DNA of 64,000 nt from contig OX465601.1 in NCBI GenBank assembly GCA_950022295.1, positions 118,811,501 to 118,875,500 of the forward strand, read 5' to 3'. The notes beneath the pieces were generated by a model. The model was not told the origin of the DNA. It saw nothing but the letters and a program-made list of their open reading frames with translations, and did no database searches. Origin of the DNA: Bromus sterilis. Taxonomy: Eukaryota; Streptophyta; Magnoliopsida; Poales; Poaceae. Below, piece by piece: positions 10,201 to 21,086 of the stretch (position 1 is its first letter; every line of letters begins with the position of its first letter). The translations under genes were made by a program, and so were the position numbers.

Positions 10201-11457
10201 AATACCCAGTCGGGGGTATGATTACGAGGTCATAAATGCCATATCCCCAGATATCCAGATGGCAGGAAGGCCAGGTCATGTCAAAGATCTGGGGGAGATA
10301 CGGTGTCGACCTCTCCGCCGATTCCGCGGACAGGCCAACAAGACCGCACCCCCTAGCTCCACTGTTCATCCCTACGCTCAACGAGTCTACAGCATGGGCC
10401 GCCGCTCGTAGGTTCCGGATCAACCGGAGAGGAGCAGTCGGTGGGCCCAGGCCGATTAGAGGATGACAACTGGGCCCATTCGGCGATGAAGTTACCGAAG
10501 TACCCTGGGCTCACACTATAAGAGCCAGGGTACCCCTCCTGCGTGAGGGACGGATGATCCCAGACCACCATTACCGACCTTCCCCTCAGCTCGCTCACTG
10601 CTTGTAGTTACTCCTCAGGGACGCAGGAGAGAGCCTTGCCCACGACGGCAGCGCTCACCTTCCCCTGAGAAGAGAAACAGTTATTGTAGCCAGAGCATTG
10701 ATATATAAGAGACAAGCAGGAGTAGGGGTGTTATCTCTCCGGAGAGCCCCGAACCTGGGTACATCGTGGTGTCCTCCACCGTGTTTGTGCCCAACCCGAT
10801 TTCGGCACCATCGACATTCTCTCCCTCGCGTCTTCCCCTCACTTTAGCCATCCCATGGCATCTGGCGTTACATATCGACGACAGTATGCTTCCTGGATCG
10901 CCCAGTTGCACGACCATCTGGGTTGTGTTGGCGGGTCCTGCTGCTCCGCTGGTATTCTGTATGTCCCGCGGAGCACTCGGGTTTTCAACTTGTCCGTTGG
11001 TTCCTGGTGGTGGTGCGTCGACTTCCGCCATGAACACTTGCGAGGGTGTTCCGGTCGCCCCTCCGCTGGCTCGCGCGTCAGTGCTTCTCCATGCGAGGGG
11101 TCTGTCCGAGGGACGGCGAGTGCTATGATGCTCGGTGCCGGGTGCTCGACTGCTATTGGTCGGTGTGTCGGCCGTGCAGGCGACGTCCGCCTCGTCTGCC
11201 GCTGTAGGTGCCTGAACGTCGTTGGTTAGGCGGAGACTTCCCCAGTGGTTGATGTAGATCCGGTATTCTCCGAAGATCAGATAGACGCCGGATTGCAGAT
11301 CCGTGAAGACTGGCTTCAGGGCCGGGAGGTGGGCCGTGAATCCGAGGGACTCGAACAGATTGGATCTCGCCTGATTCTCCGGGCTGGCGAGCGTTGATGA
11401 TGGTGAGACCGCCGAGATCGCGTTCCCAACCTGTGTGGTCCCCACGGTCGGCGCCAA
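7231..11457 (-). pseudogene. Gypsy Gag-protease polyprotein, interrupted
   Basis: Minus-strand reading frame from just after the 5' LTR to a stop at 7231. In order it has an Ala/Pro/Thr-rich N-terminal part, an Asp/Arg-rich region (about 9070-9450), a retrotransposon Gag domain (about 8500-8930, with AWLEDYLTAVKF and HWLKNLRRGSI) and an aspartic protease centred on DGGSG (7657-7671), followed by ILGRPVFARF. Gag would form the particle and the protease would process it. Two in-frame TGA codons (minus strand, at 9064-9066 and 9622-9624) and a solo-LTR insertion (9899-10883) break it. Apart from these the frame is continuous: the insertion plus its duplication is 990 bp, a multiple of three. No initiator ATG is obvious near the LTR. 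Confidence 0.8.
9899..10883 (+). mobile_element. Solo LTR (985 bp) inserted in gypsy gag
   Basis: It begins TGTCGGGGGACCGG and ends ATCGACGACA. The 5-bp duplication GTATG flanks it at 9894-9898 and 10884-10888. A TATA-like CACTATAAGAG at about 10514 and a downstream CCCCGAACCTGGGTACA motif, common in grass gypsy LTRs, give plus orientation. There is no second copy or interior, so this is a solo LTR left by recombination between two LTRs. Open frames inside it are not genes. Confidence 0.87.
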
Positions 11458-11458
11458 T
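11438..11458 (-). other. Primer-binding region of the gypsy element
   Basis: On the minus strand the bases after the 5' LTR are ATTGGCGCCGACCGTGGGGA. The TGGCGCC core followed by a GTGGGGA-like stretch is the usual primer-binding layout of many grass gypsy elements. I cannot name the priming tRNA with certainty. Confidence 0.65.
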
Positions 11459-11887
11459 TGTCGAGGATCGGCCCCGGCAAGTCCCATGGTTAGGGACCCT
11501 GGGCTAGTTGGAGAAGACACAGGTTGGACGATAAGCTCGTCGGCAAACAGGAGGATACACTTCCTGCTCGATATATTAATTGTGGAGGAGTTATAGGGGA
11601 TGCCAAGGCAGATGCGCTCTAGGCTAGGGTTACAGGCGATGTCTCCCCCTTTATGTGTTGCCCCTCCTGGCCTTTATATAGTAGACCAGGTCTCGGGGAA
11701 TCAATCTACAATTACGGGAAATCTAACCCTAGCTTGTACGGCAAGTCCCTGCACCTTCCTTGTCAGTCGAGGACTCCCAATGTCGGTGCCATCTAGTGGG
11801 CCAAGGTGAATCCGGCGGTAGCTCCGTGGGCCTTCAACGACACCGGGTAGGCCCATTAGTAGGAGTCGTGGGGTCACCCCCTCGTCA
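11459..11887 (-). repeat. Gypsy 5' LTR (429 bp)
   Basis: Partner of 1748-2176, with TG...CA ends and the same length. A minus-strand TATA box CTATATAAAG lies at about 11672-11681 and would drive the gag-pro transcript. The target duplication ACAAG follows at 11888-11892. Confidence 0.9.
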
Positions 11888-13810
11888 ACAAGAAATAGCA
11901 TTAGAATGTTTAAGGTTAAGTTTTAGCTTAGAGATATCAATAACATACGTCTCATCAAGAGACAACTTAAGCTCACGCTCTTCTTCGAGAGAATGAGATA
12001 GCTCCCCTATCTCATCCGCATAGTCGCGACTATGACCTTGCAACTCGATGATAGTCTCATCAAGTTGCTCAATGTGAGCATGTGCTTCGCCTAGTTGTTC
12101 CAGGAGAGCCACAAAATGTCCCTTTGCAACACCTTTGAGCTTGGACATGAATTGTTCGAATTCATTTTCCTCTTGTGCTTTGGGCTCCTCATTTTCCTCC
12201 ACAGAATCCAACAATGAAGGGTTAGTGGGAGTAAACGGTTTAGAGTGAGGAGTTACCGAGGTAGTCTTGGCCATAAGACACTTGTGGATGATGTGAGGGT
12301 TCTCGTTGGGGGAGTTGAAGAGAGACGTTGATGAGGGGGATTCAATGGCGATGGCAACGGTGGCGGTTGCCACAATCTCACCACTTTATTCATCCTCCTC
12401 ATCATCGGAGTAGTATTCTTCTTGAGCCACCAACACACGTTGTGGCTTCTTCTTCACAAAGGTCTTGTTCAATGGTGGCTTGTTCTTGTCCTTACGGATG
12501 AGCTTTCCACTGTGGTCTTCTCTCTTCTCATACGGACAATCCGCAACAAAATGACTCACATTGCCACAATTGAAGCAAGTTCTTATTCTTTGGCCCTTTG
12601 GCTTGAAGCTACTTGTGTTGGACTTGAATTTCTTCTTGTTTCCCCAAAATTGTCTTGAGGCTAGAGCCATGTGCTCATTGTAAGCATACTTGGTGTCTTC
12701 CGGACCCACATCCTCTTCATCTTCATCTTCCTCAACTTGAACCTCCTTGGCCTTCAAGGAAAGAGATGGCATCTTGGAGCCGCTATGGCGAGCCAATTTT
12801 AACTCGGTCGTGGAGTCCAAGATTTCCATGGCAACGAATTCATCCAAAACTTGGTCTGAACTCAACTCGCGAAAGTCGGGCCTTTGACGAATGACCTTGG
12901 TGATACGCTTCTTGTGTAGGAGCATAGCCGTGATGAACTTTCTCTTTATCCATCCGTCATCGGTGTCCATGCTCCCGTGGTCCGTCATGGAGTTGGCGAG
13001 AGCCACTAATCTTTGATGAACATCCTCGGAAGACTCCCCTTCATTCCTGAAAAAGTGATCAGCTTGATCTTGAATCTTGTCAAACTTTGAGCACCGTATG
13101 CCAGTGCTTCCCATGAGAGTCCTCTCAAGAATATCCCACGTCTCTTTGGACGTTTCACACTTTAGGACAAGATTGTATTGCTCTTCCTTCAACCCATTTC
13201 CTATCACAAGCATAACATGACTGTTGATGGTGTTGTCCCGATATTCTCTTGGGGTCATGTTGTGGCGGTCACGAGGATTGAAACCCTCCTCAACGATGCG
13301 GCACAGTTCCACGGAGGACCCCTTCAAATGTCTCTTCAGGCGATGAGCCCAAACCGGATAGGCATCTTTGTTAAGGATGGGAATAGTGCCTGCATGCGCA
13401 AAACGAGGCTTGGGAAGAGGTAGTGAGTTATAGGTAACAGGAGGAGCCACAACGGAATGAATACCCGATCCATTCCCTGAATGAGGAATGGATCGGCTAT
13501 CATTCCTACCATCATCACTAGGTTGGGAGATGACATCTCCTCCACCCAACGTTGGAATGTTGGGGATGATGGTGGGGTTGCTTTCCGAGGGCATCCTTGA
13601 CATGAGGCTACCAAGCATGTCGGTGACTTTATTCATATGAGCCTTAATGGCGGACATGCCTTCATTGTACTCATGTCAAGAGATAGATGATGATTCATCC
13701 TTCGCGAACGCATTCGTGAAGCCCTTGGTACTCGGAACCCTTTCCAATAGGGGAGGGTTCGAAGTAGCTCCCGGAATCTCAACCTCTTTTGGTTTATCCT
13801 CTTGCGACAT
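11888..13810 (-). pseudogene. Copia Gag polyprotein, two in-frame stops
   Basis: Minus-strand frame starting at ATG 13810-13808 (MSQEDKPKEVEIPG). Features in order: a Ser/Pro-rich N-terminus; a UBN2-type Gag region (about 12800-13400, with YPVWAHRLKRHL and ETSKETWDILE); a CCHC zinc knuckle CFNCGNVSHFVADC (12536-12577), which binds RNA; and a long coiled coil (11888-12200). In-frame stops occur at 13676-13678 (TGA) and 12386-12388 (TAA), and the frame is otherwise open through both. Gag would form the virus-like particle. The coding sequence continues at 1596-1747 beyond the gypsy insertion, so both stops and insertions have inactivated it. Confidence 0.82.
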
Positions 13811-13841
13811 CCTCTTAAGGCAGTAAAGCCCTTAGTAAGAG

Positions 13842-13860
13842 ACGAGGCTTTGATGCCAAT
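13842..13860 (-). other. Primer-binding-like site of the outer copia element
   Basis: On the minus strand the sequence directly after the LTR is ATTGGCATCAAAGCCTC. It resembles the common TTGGTATCAGAGC site that pairs with initiator methionine tRNA, with two changes. It fixes the LTR/internal boundary at 13860/13861. Confidence 0.7.
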
Positions 13861-14120
13861 TGAAAGGATCGGAATGTCGACTAGAGGGGGGGGTGAATAG
13901 GCGACTAACACTTTTTAAACTTTTCTTAACAATTTAGGCTCAACAAGGAATATAGGTTGTCTAGATATGCAACTAGGTGAGCAACCTATATGCCAACAAC
14001 TATGATATAACAAGCAAGCAATAAATAAGCAAGGAAAGTAACTTGCACAAAGTAAAGGTAAAGGGGAACACGGGAGACAAGGATATGTTTCCGAATTTCC
14101 TTCTCTTTCGAGAAGTACGT

Positions 14121-17100
14121 TGTAACACCCTCACTGTCAGTGAACAGTAATCACTGTTACTGTTCATCTGTACTGTTCAAAACTTTTGTTTGATCAACTG
14201 GTCCAGTTCAAATTCAAATTCTCCTTTGATATTGTGGCAAGCAATGTGAACCATGGACCTTGATCATCATGGATGAAAACAAAGTCCAAGCCATTTGAAT
14301 TAAAAATCAATTCAAATCTAAAAATGCCTTTTGAGGAATACTAAAAATAAATGGAAATTAAACCTTGTTCAAAAATTGTGGAATCAATTTTGTAAATTGC
14401 CTAAAAATCAGTGGATCACATCCATATGGTTTTGGGGATTTATTAAGCAATAAAATAAATCCAACAATCCAAACAGTAGCCAAACCAGTGGGATTTAATA
14501 CCTTTTTAATAAAACAAAAATACAATTGATTTTATTTTGGCATCAAACTCTTTGTGGCATCTCAATATGGGGTTATACTAATTATGCAACAAGCAACTTA
14601 ATTTACAAAACTCATTTGCTTGTTTGATTAAATCAAACAGTACAGCAGCACAACTTGTAAATACTGGAAATTGCGAAACACTTAATTCTCGCCTAGTGCG
14701 AATACCCCCGGCCCACTCCCTCCTTCCCCCCTTGGGCCAGCCCACCCCGGCCCAACCGCGGCCTTTCTCTTCTTTTCCCCCACCTCCCCTTCCTGTTCCT
14801 CTGGCACGGGGCATGGCGCCATGGCCGGGCGGCACCAGCTCGAGCTGGGTCGCGACAGTGCCCCCCCCCCCCCCGTGAATTGTGGATCGCCCCCCCCCCC
14901 CCCATTCTTCCCCTCGCTCCTCCTCCGTGCTCTCCGTGCTCTCCGTAGCGATCGAGCTCCCGCCGTGGACACGCCGCCGCCGCACGCGCGGCCAACGGCA
15001 TCGCCTCGGCGTTCCTTCGTGTCTGTTGGCCGCCTAGTGCTCGTCTCCTCCACCCCCGTGAAGGAATCGGCCCTAAACACCGCGCGGACGCCGCCCCGGT
15101 CGTCTTCCCCGACTGCGGCCGACGTGACCCCGCCGCTCGATCCGCGCCGCTCCGGCCCCTCCAGCTCCCCACGGCAACCCCGAGCATCGCGGTGAGATTC
15201 CCGTCCTGCGGGGCCCGTTTCCCCCATCCCTTTCGTTGCTAGCCGCTGTTCCCGCGCACTGCGAGCTCCGGCGCCGCCCGGCTCGACGTGGCCGCCGTTC
15301 TGGTCCGGCTCAGCTCACACAAATGGCCGGAACGGGTGCGGCTCCTCGCGTGCGTCCCGTACGGTCCAGCACGCCCCGCCTGGAACCCCCCCCCTGTGCG
15401 TGCGCCTCGCCACGCCGTGGCCTCGCCGTGCTCTGCCCCGGCACGGGCACGGCTAACCGGGGGCTAACCCCTCTGACTAGAGGGCCCCACCACCCCCTAA
15501 CCCCCTAGTTAACAGATAACCCCCCCTTGGGTGACTGACAGTGGGCCCAAGGCCATTTAAATTAGAGCTAATAAAAAATGTTAGAGATTAACCCCTCTGT
15601 GAGTATGACATGTGGGCCCTTGCCCCTTTAATCTAATTAAAATGTTTAATTAACCACTGTGTCAATGACACATGGGTCCCACCTGTAAGTTGATTAATTA
15701 ACTGATTTAATTTAACCCTGTTAGACTTACATGTGGGACCCCACTGATATTTGAATTTAATTAAATGTTTTATTAGCATGTGAGGCTGACCAGTGGGTCC
15801 CACTGGTCAGGTTTGACCAGTCAACCCTTTGTGGATAATGTTGTAATTTATTAATAAAATAAATCCAGAAAATTGATTTAAATTGATTAAAACTTTAAAA
15901 TTCAATATCTTTTAAACCGTAGCTCAGATCAAAAAACTTTATACATCAAAGTTAATCAGAAAAATATAACAAATACGAATACGCTATCCGTATGTCTACC
16001 CCACCCCCCTAACACACCGATCATCGACATTCCCCCCCTCCGGGCTGTTTGTCGATAATTTCCGGTACCGATAAAAAGTACCCGGATGAATTTATTCCGA
16101 ACACGAAAGTTGTTCGGAATAGATCAACTAGCACGGATACACCCCCTTATGTTTTTCCGGTACCCCACGACACCTCCGGCTTGATCCTTCCCCCTCCGGT
16201 CACCCTGTCCGGTAATCACCCGGAGCCGGTAGTACATCCTCAGATGAATTCCCGCTCCGAGCAACGTGCATTGCACTGCGTTAGAACACCGTTAACATTT
16301 CATCTGTCATGTCATGCATATGTTTGTATATTATTGTTGTGTATTTACTGTTTCCTCCCCCCTTAATCTCCGATAGGCCCCGCTGCTACCGCCGACTACA
16401 CTGCTGCCGGGTACGACTACTTCATCGACGACCCGACCCCTACCGTCGAGCTTGCAGGCAAGCAGAGCCATTCTCTTCCCCAGATATCGCCTACCTTTCC
16501 GTATTTTCTTGCACTAGGCATTGTTACTGCTGCTGCTACGATTACAATCCTATTCAATTGCATAGCCTGTTTTTGTCGCCCCTTGATGTACCTCTTTTAT
16601 CCTATGCTGCCTATTATTATTACTTATGCATTATTCAGCAGTGAGCCCTGCGCGTTGTTAGCTAGGATTAGATAGCGGGCCGTGACCACTATGGGGGTGA
16701 ACACGGATACAATATATACAACTGCACAGGTACGGTACAAAGCAGACATCGCCAAAGGCCCCTATCTGGGTTATGCCTAGTCACCCTCAAGTGTGAGCTA
16801 TCAAGGAGTAATCCTTGTACTCCACTCGAGGCTGAATTTGTCTTGCCGCCATAGGGTCCTGAACAGCGGTTGTCCTTAAAGGTAAGAAAGTCGGGCGACC
16901 CAACGGTGTCCGCGAGAGGTATATCGTCGGAAACGACAGGGAGGGTACGACCGACGTTACTGGCGTGCTTGGCCCCTGCTCGTATCTCGCGAGAGTTACC
17001 AAACCACGAAAGTCGAGCTCTACCAAGAGCACACGCGAGACAAGGTAAGGAGACGGTTCACCTTGTTGGTAACCGCAGTGACTTGGTGGGACGACAAGGC

Positions 17101-18444
17101 AGGCACCGATGTACTGGTGGTCCTGACTGCTGTCGTTGACCGCGGGTCGGTTAAGTCGAGGCAACGATAACGGTTGTCACGCAGGCTAATTAAAATGCTA
17201 AATGGTTCGGCGGATGTCTTGAGTAGCCTTTTGGCTTGTACGCACTACCTACACGTGGGATAAGGAGTGTGGGCTCCCCTGCATCGTAGTCTCGTTCGAG
17301 GGTCTTCAGACGTCAGCAGTACCGCGGGCTGATTGCCGGGAAGTGGTGTTGTCTTCTCTTTGCTGCAGCAGGTGTGTTTGTATTTGCTTTGATTTTGCTT
17401 CACCGGCCAGTCACGCACCGTGCAGGAGTACGTTCGGGTTAGGGTCCAAAGCCCGGCGTACATAGGATATAGTCCGGCGGATGACCTCTCTGTTGATTGC
17501 CGAAGGATGGGCTACTTTGTGTCGGATAGCTTTGGTGGAGCGTTCCCTGACAAGGTTCCCGCCACCCTGGAGATCCGAGCGTCGTAGAGTCACGCCAGTG
17601 CACCCCTGCAGGGAAGATTAATCTATCGATAGCCGTGTCCACGGTAACAGGACGCTTTATGCTGAAGCTGGATCTTACCACTAGAAACTATTATTATTAA
17701 ACTGTATGGTTCTGGGTTTTCTTCCTCGCGGGGATGTCGAGGAGGTGAACTCGGAGGCATTGTTATTATTAATCATTACAACTTATGTTATACATTGTTG
17801 CAGCAACTTCTGCTTCATTGTTACTTTATTGCTTTATATGAACTGTTGGCTGTTTCTCTTCTCATGCTGCAAGACATCGTCGGAAGTTGCTAGTCTTCGA
17901 TAGGCCTAGCTTCTTACCCTTATTCTGATTTCTATCTTGCAGTCCACTATATACAGCCTCTTATTTCCGTTGATACAATGCATAATGCTTAGTAGCGGAC
18001 GTAAGACTCGCGGGTATACTAGATACTCACCTGCTTTATTTCCTTTACTGTTTTGCCTGATCGGCCGCTGCAGCCGACGTTGGAGCCCAGGAGCAGGAGT
18101 CCCCCGGAGGCGGATACTACTACGTCGAGACCCCCGTTGACCAGGACCAGGAGTAGTTTCGGAGGCTCCCAGGTAGGAGGCCTTGCCTTTTCGATCTGTA
18201 TCTCTGATGTTATTTGTGCTAGCCTTCTTAAGGAAAAACTTGACTAACTATGTCTGTACTCAGATATTATGGTTTGTATGACTTATGTATTCGGGTCCGA
18301 GTGACCCCCCCTTTATTGTAACATATTGGTTTATCCTTTTGTGTTTAGTGTTGTGCTGTGATATTCTCACCGTGGCACCCTAATCTCAGCCGTGTACCCT
18401 GCGTGTATGATTACTGTACACGGATTGATTTTGGGGGCGTCACA
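14121..18444 (+). mobile_element. Large solo LTR (4324 bp) in copia LTR
   Basis: It begins TGTAACACCCTCACTG and ends GGGGGCGTCACA. The exact duplication TACGT lies at 14116-14120 and 18445-18449. I do not find the start sequence repeated inside, so it is not a two-LTR element. The size and a layout of AT-rich flanks around a GC-rich block (about 14690-15500) fit long LTRs of LARD-type elements such as Sukkula or Erika; that family link is a guess. GC-rich open frames in 14578-15508 look like random frames, and I see no gene in the 4.3 kb. A poly-C tract at about 14862-14903 may be error-prone. Orientation is assumed from its layout. Confidence 0.72.
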
Positions 18445-18908
18445 TACGTCTCCATTTGGAGAGGGTGAGGAGCACAATGCTCACACGAAGCCAACGAGGG
18501 CCACCCTATTTCTCCTCACGCTCTTACCGATGTAAGATGTCGTGATCCACTACGAGGCGGCCTTGAAGGTGGCAACCAAACCTTTACAAACAAGGTTGGG
18601 GCAAACTCCACAACTTAATTGGAGGCTCCCAACAAAACCACGAAGCTTCACCACAATGGAATGTGGCTGCGAGGTGACCTCTTCCGTCTAGGGCACCAAC
18701 GCACCCAAGAGTAACAAGATCCACACGGGATTAGTGGGGGGAATCAAATATCCTTTGGTGGAAGTGTAGATCGGGGCCTCCTCTTCCAAACCCTAGAGAA
18801 TCAACAACTTTTGATGGCTAGGGAGGGAGATCGGGCAAGAATGGGGCTTGGGCGTCAATGGAGGTGAGAGCAATAAATGAGGTGAGTCTCAATGGGGAAG
18901 AAGACCCC

Positions 18909-18916
18909 CTTTTATA
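18909..18916 (-). promoter_or_regulatory. TATA box of outer copia LTR
   Basis: The minus-strand sequence CCTATAAAAGGGGGTC matches a strong plant TATA box. It lies downstream (in element sense) of the palindromic repeats at 18955-19260, as expected for a U3 promoter. Transcription would run leftward through gag. Confidence 0.6.
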
Positions 18917-18954
18917 GGTGGCCTTAAATGCAGCCGTTGGCTGTCCACCAACCA

Positions 18955-19260
18955 CGGTAGTACCGCTTCAGAAGTGGTACTACCGCGCTGCGGTACTACC
19001 GCCCCGAGAGCGATACTACCGCTCCACGGTACTACCGAGCCCCAGTGCCGCCCCCACTACCGCAAAGTCCAGTGGGAATCCGGTAGTGGATGCGGTACTG
19101 GTTCACGGTACTACCGCTCTGCGAGCGGTACTACCGCTCCACGGTACTACCGAGCCCCAGTGTCGCCTCCACTACCGCAAAGTCCAGTGGGAATCCGGTA
19201 GTGGATGCGGTACTGGTCCACGGTACTACCGCTCCTAGAGCGGTACTACCGCCCTGGCAG
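18955..19260. repeat. Tandem repeat with palindromic GGTACTACCG core in copia U3
   Basis: The motif CGGTACTACCG or its complement CGGTAGTACCG recurs more than ten times in about 300 bp. A larger unit of 115 bp is duplicated almost exactly (second copy of ACGGTACTACCGAGCCCCAG at 19141 against 19026). The half-sites can form hairpins, for example GAGCGGTACTACCGCTC. The array sits directly upstream of the minus-strand TATA box, where enhancer elements of LTRs are usually found; a regulatory role is inferred. Confidence 0.82.
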
Positions 19261-19581
19261 AGCCAGGGAGCCACATCCAATAAGTCCTCACACCTCCACG
19301 ACGCAAAAGAAATATGTGGGTGCAGAAAGTGAGACCGTGTGATGATTCCACCCACCATTTCCAAAGCGGATCCCCTCTTCATAGTACAGTTTTCATACGA
19401 CTCAATTATTACAAAAGGAGATCGAAAGAAAAACTCCGTCTTCACGCTTCATACACTGAGGGGGCAATAACCGTCTTGTGCCAATAATGTACTTATCTGA
19501 AATGCTCATCGCACCCGGTTAGTCCGCAAATGTAATTTCATCAATCACTAAAACCAATCAAGGGAAAACATGCCCTATCAC

Positions 19582-20090
19582 CAGTATTCATTTGTTGAAA
19601 GTTATGGAACTTTGTGAGTTGTTTAAGCTTTCAGGTATGACAAGAGATGAAGTCATGAGGAAATTTTTTGACTTGTCGCGGAAAGGAAAAGCATTGGAAT
19701 GGTATAGGACACTGGATAATTCTCACGTGCTGGATTGGGAAGAGATCAAGTCTCTCTTTTACTCTAAGTTTTATCCTCTTCATGAAGTCCATGAGAATAG
19801 GAATTATGTTTATAATTTTTATAATGATGGAGAGAGCATCTCTCAAGCTTGGGGGAGTATGAAAGCATTAATGCTAAAATGTCCTAACCATGGGCTTACC
19901 AATGATATAATTATTACTAATTTTTATGTACACTTTCTCGTCAGGATAAAGGTATGCTTGATGCTTCTTCTAGAAAATTGCAGTGTAAATAGGTTATCTT
20001 CTATAGGACAAATTTGAACTTGTTGCATGAGATCCCAAGAGATTCTCATGGTTTTGAAGAAATCAAACTAATTGAAGCTTTTCCTATGTG
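19582..20090 (+). pseudogene. Gypsy gag relic (retrotransposon Gag domain)
   Basis: The plus-strand translation has the Gag pattern FFDLSRKGKALEWYRTL, then WEEIKSLFYSKFYP and GESISQAWGSMKALM. These align in order with the Gag of element C at 58439-59611 (SLRDEAKIRFQSLP, CKDAFIGKYYPPAK, VAQAWERMKKLV). It lacks both ends and shifts frame near 20000, where NLLHEIPRDSHGFEE continues in another frame. It is the DNA into which the outer copia element inserted. Confidence 0.75.
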
Positions 20091-20460
20091 TACTCTGACT
20101 ATTGCCATCCATCTTGTCACCTCCGTATGGGTCCTCCTCCTCAACGATAACGTCATCACGGTCCTCCTCCTTCAACCCAAACTCTTGAATCATCAACTCA
20201 ACTTTAGAGATCCCATCGCGAAACCTTTCTCCATTACTCTCCCTCTAAAAAAATGATATCTTGAGCACCGTTGCTAACCCTAGACCACCAGAGCCCCGCC
20301 AGAACCAATCCTAGATGAGGAGGGAGGGATTAGAGATCGCCCAAACCACCTCGAACGAGGCCGGCAGGGGAAGGAGGAGGACATGGGGGGACTCAACATT
20401 GATGAGAAATGACCGTTGAGAGGATTAGAACCCTATCTATGAGGGGACAAATGAGAAATT
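20091..20460. other. Unassigned intergenic stretch
   Basis: I see no gene, repeat or transposon end here. It contains short purine-rich runs (GGAGGAGGACATGG) and a CTAACCCTAGACC motif. It may be old transposon or 5'-flanking sequence of the NOC2 gene. Confidence 0.4.
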
Positions 20461-21086
20461 TGAGGCCTCTTTTGTTTCGTAGGAATTTTAAACGATAAGA
20501 CCTCTTTTGGTTTGGAGGAATTTTGTAGGAATTTCATAAGATAGAATTTTTGTAGGAAATTTTTATTTATAAGCCTTTGGTTTATAGGAACGAAATCCTA
20601 TTTTTACATAAGAATTATTTCTATCCTTCAGATTTTAAAGGAAAATAAACATTAAGGTGGACTCAATATGGGGAAATTTCTATGATGTGAACCAAAAGCA
20701 ATCTCTTTATCTATTCTTATTCATATGATTTAAGATACATGACATCTCATTTCCCGCAAGTTTCATATTCCTATGATATTTATACCCTATAAGAGAAAAG
20801 AGTCCTAATATATTTTCATGAAAAATTCCTCTGAAGCATGTTGGTTTGTAGGAATTGACTCATAATCCTATACAAGGTAGGAATCAATCATTCACATTTT
20901 AAATAAAAGAATTAGTCTAGACTAAATGAATTTTTTTCCTATCCTATGAATCAAATACGTTCCTTTTCGTATAGGAAATAAGATGCATGCCATCTCACTT
21001 TATGTGCTTTTTCTATTACATTTTTAAGGGGTTGGTTTTTCCTATTCTCATGTTTTTTTTTACCCTATAAACCAAAAGAGGCCTCA
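20461..21086. mobile_element. MITE-like element with TGAGGCCTCTTTTG inverted ends
   Basis: It starts TGAGGCCTCTTTTG and ends CAAAAGAGGCCTCA, a 14-bp perfect inverted repeat about 626 bp apart. The interior is AT-rich, with repeated TAGGAATTT and CCTAT motifs on both strands and no coding capacity. An inner near-copy of the left end (AGACCTCTTTTGG, about 20499) suggests nesting or internal duplication. I could not find a clear target duplication, so the superfamily is uncertain. It lies about 220 bp upstream of the NOC2 start codon and may supply part of its promoter. Confidence 0.6.

Larger units (their letters stand above)
1748..11887 (-). mobile_element. Ty3/gypsy LTR retrotransposon, non-autonomous, with antisense gene (10,140 bp)
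   Basis: A complete insertion: two 429-bp LTRs with TG...CA ends flank the interior, and the 5-bp duplication ACAAG occurs at 1743-1747 and 11888-11892. In minus orientation the order is 5' LTR, primer-binding region starting ATTGGCGCC, gag, aspartic protease with DGGSG, tandem repeat, antisense gene, polypurine tract and 3' LTR. No reverse transcriptase, RNase H or integrase reading frame is visible, so it must use enzymes in trans. The DGGSG protease and an extra antisense ORF resemble the Tat/Retand branch; lineage is an inference. The LTRs differ at 8 of 429 sites by hand count, a moderately young insertion. Confidence 0.88.
1..19580 (-). mobile_element. Outer copia-type LTR retrotransposon, partial, with nested insertions
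   Basis: This element reads on the minus strand from a 5' LTR (13861-19580) through a primer-binding-like site, gag and into the protease at the left window edge. Polymerase and 3' LTR lie outside the window. The gag order (UBN2-like region, CCHC zinc knuckle, long coiled coil, then an aspartic protease with a GATSHM motif) is that of plant Ty1/copia elements. Removing the insertions at 732-1586, 1748-11887 and 14121-18444 makes the copia parts contiguous, and each insertion has a perfect target-site duplication. The outer end is CA at 19580, beside a gypsy gag relic, so this copia itself landed in older retrotransposon DNA. Confidence 0.85.
13861..19580 (-). repeat. 5' LTR of outer copia, about 1.39 kb, split by a solo LTR
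   Basis: On the minus strand it starts TGATAGGGCATGTTTTCCC at 19580 and ends ...GATCCTTTCA at 13861. Its two parts are 18450-19580 and 13861-14120. The interruption at 14121-18444 carries a TACGT duplication. The LTR contains a minus-strand TATA box (18909-18916) and upstream tandem repeats (about 18955-19260). The 3' partner is beyond the left edge, so the age cannot be estimated here. Confidence 0.75.

Noticed and set aside
14578..15508. Overlapping GC-rich open frames of 90-181 residues on both strands
   Set aside because: They lie inside a solo LTR, overlap in several frames, are low-complexity (Arg/Pro/Gly) and have no domain. GC content alone explains them.
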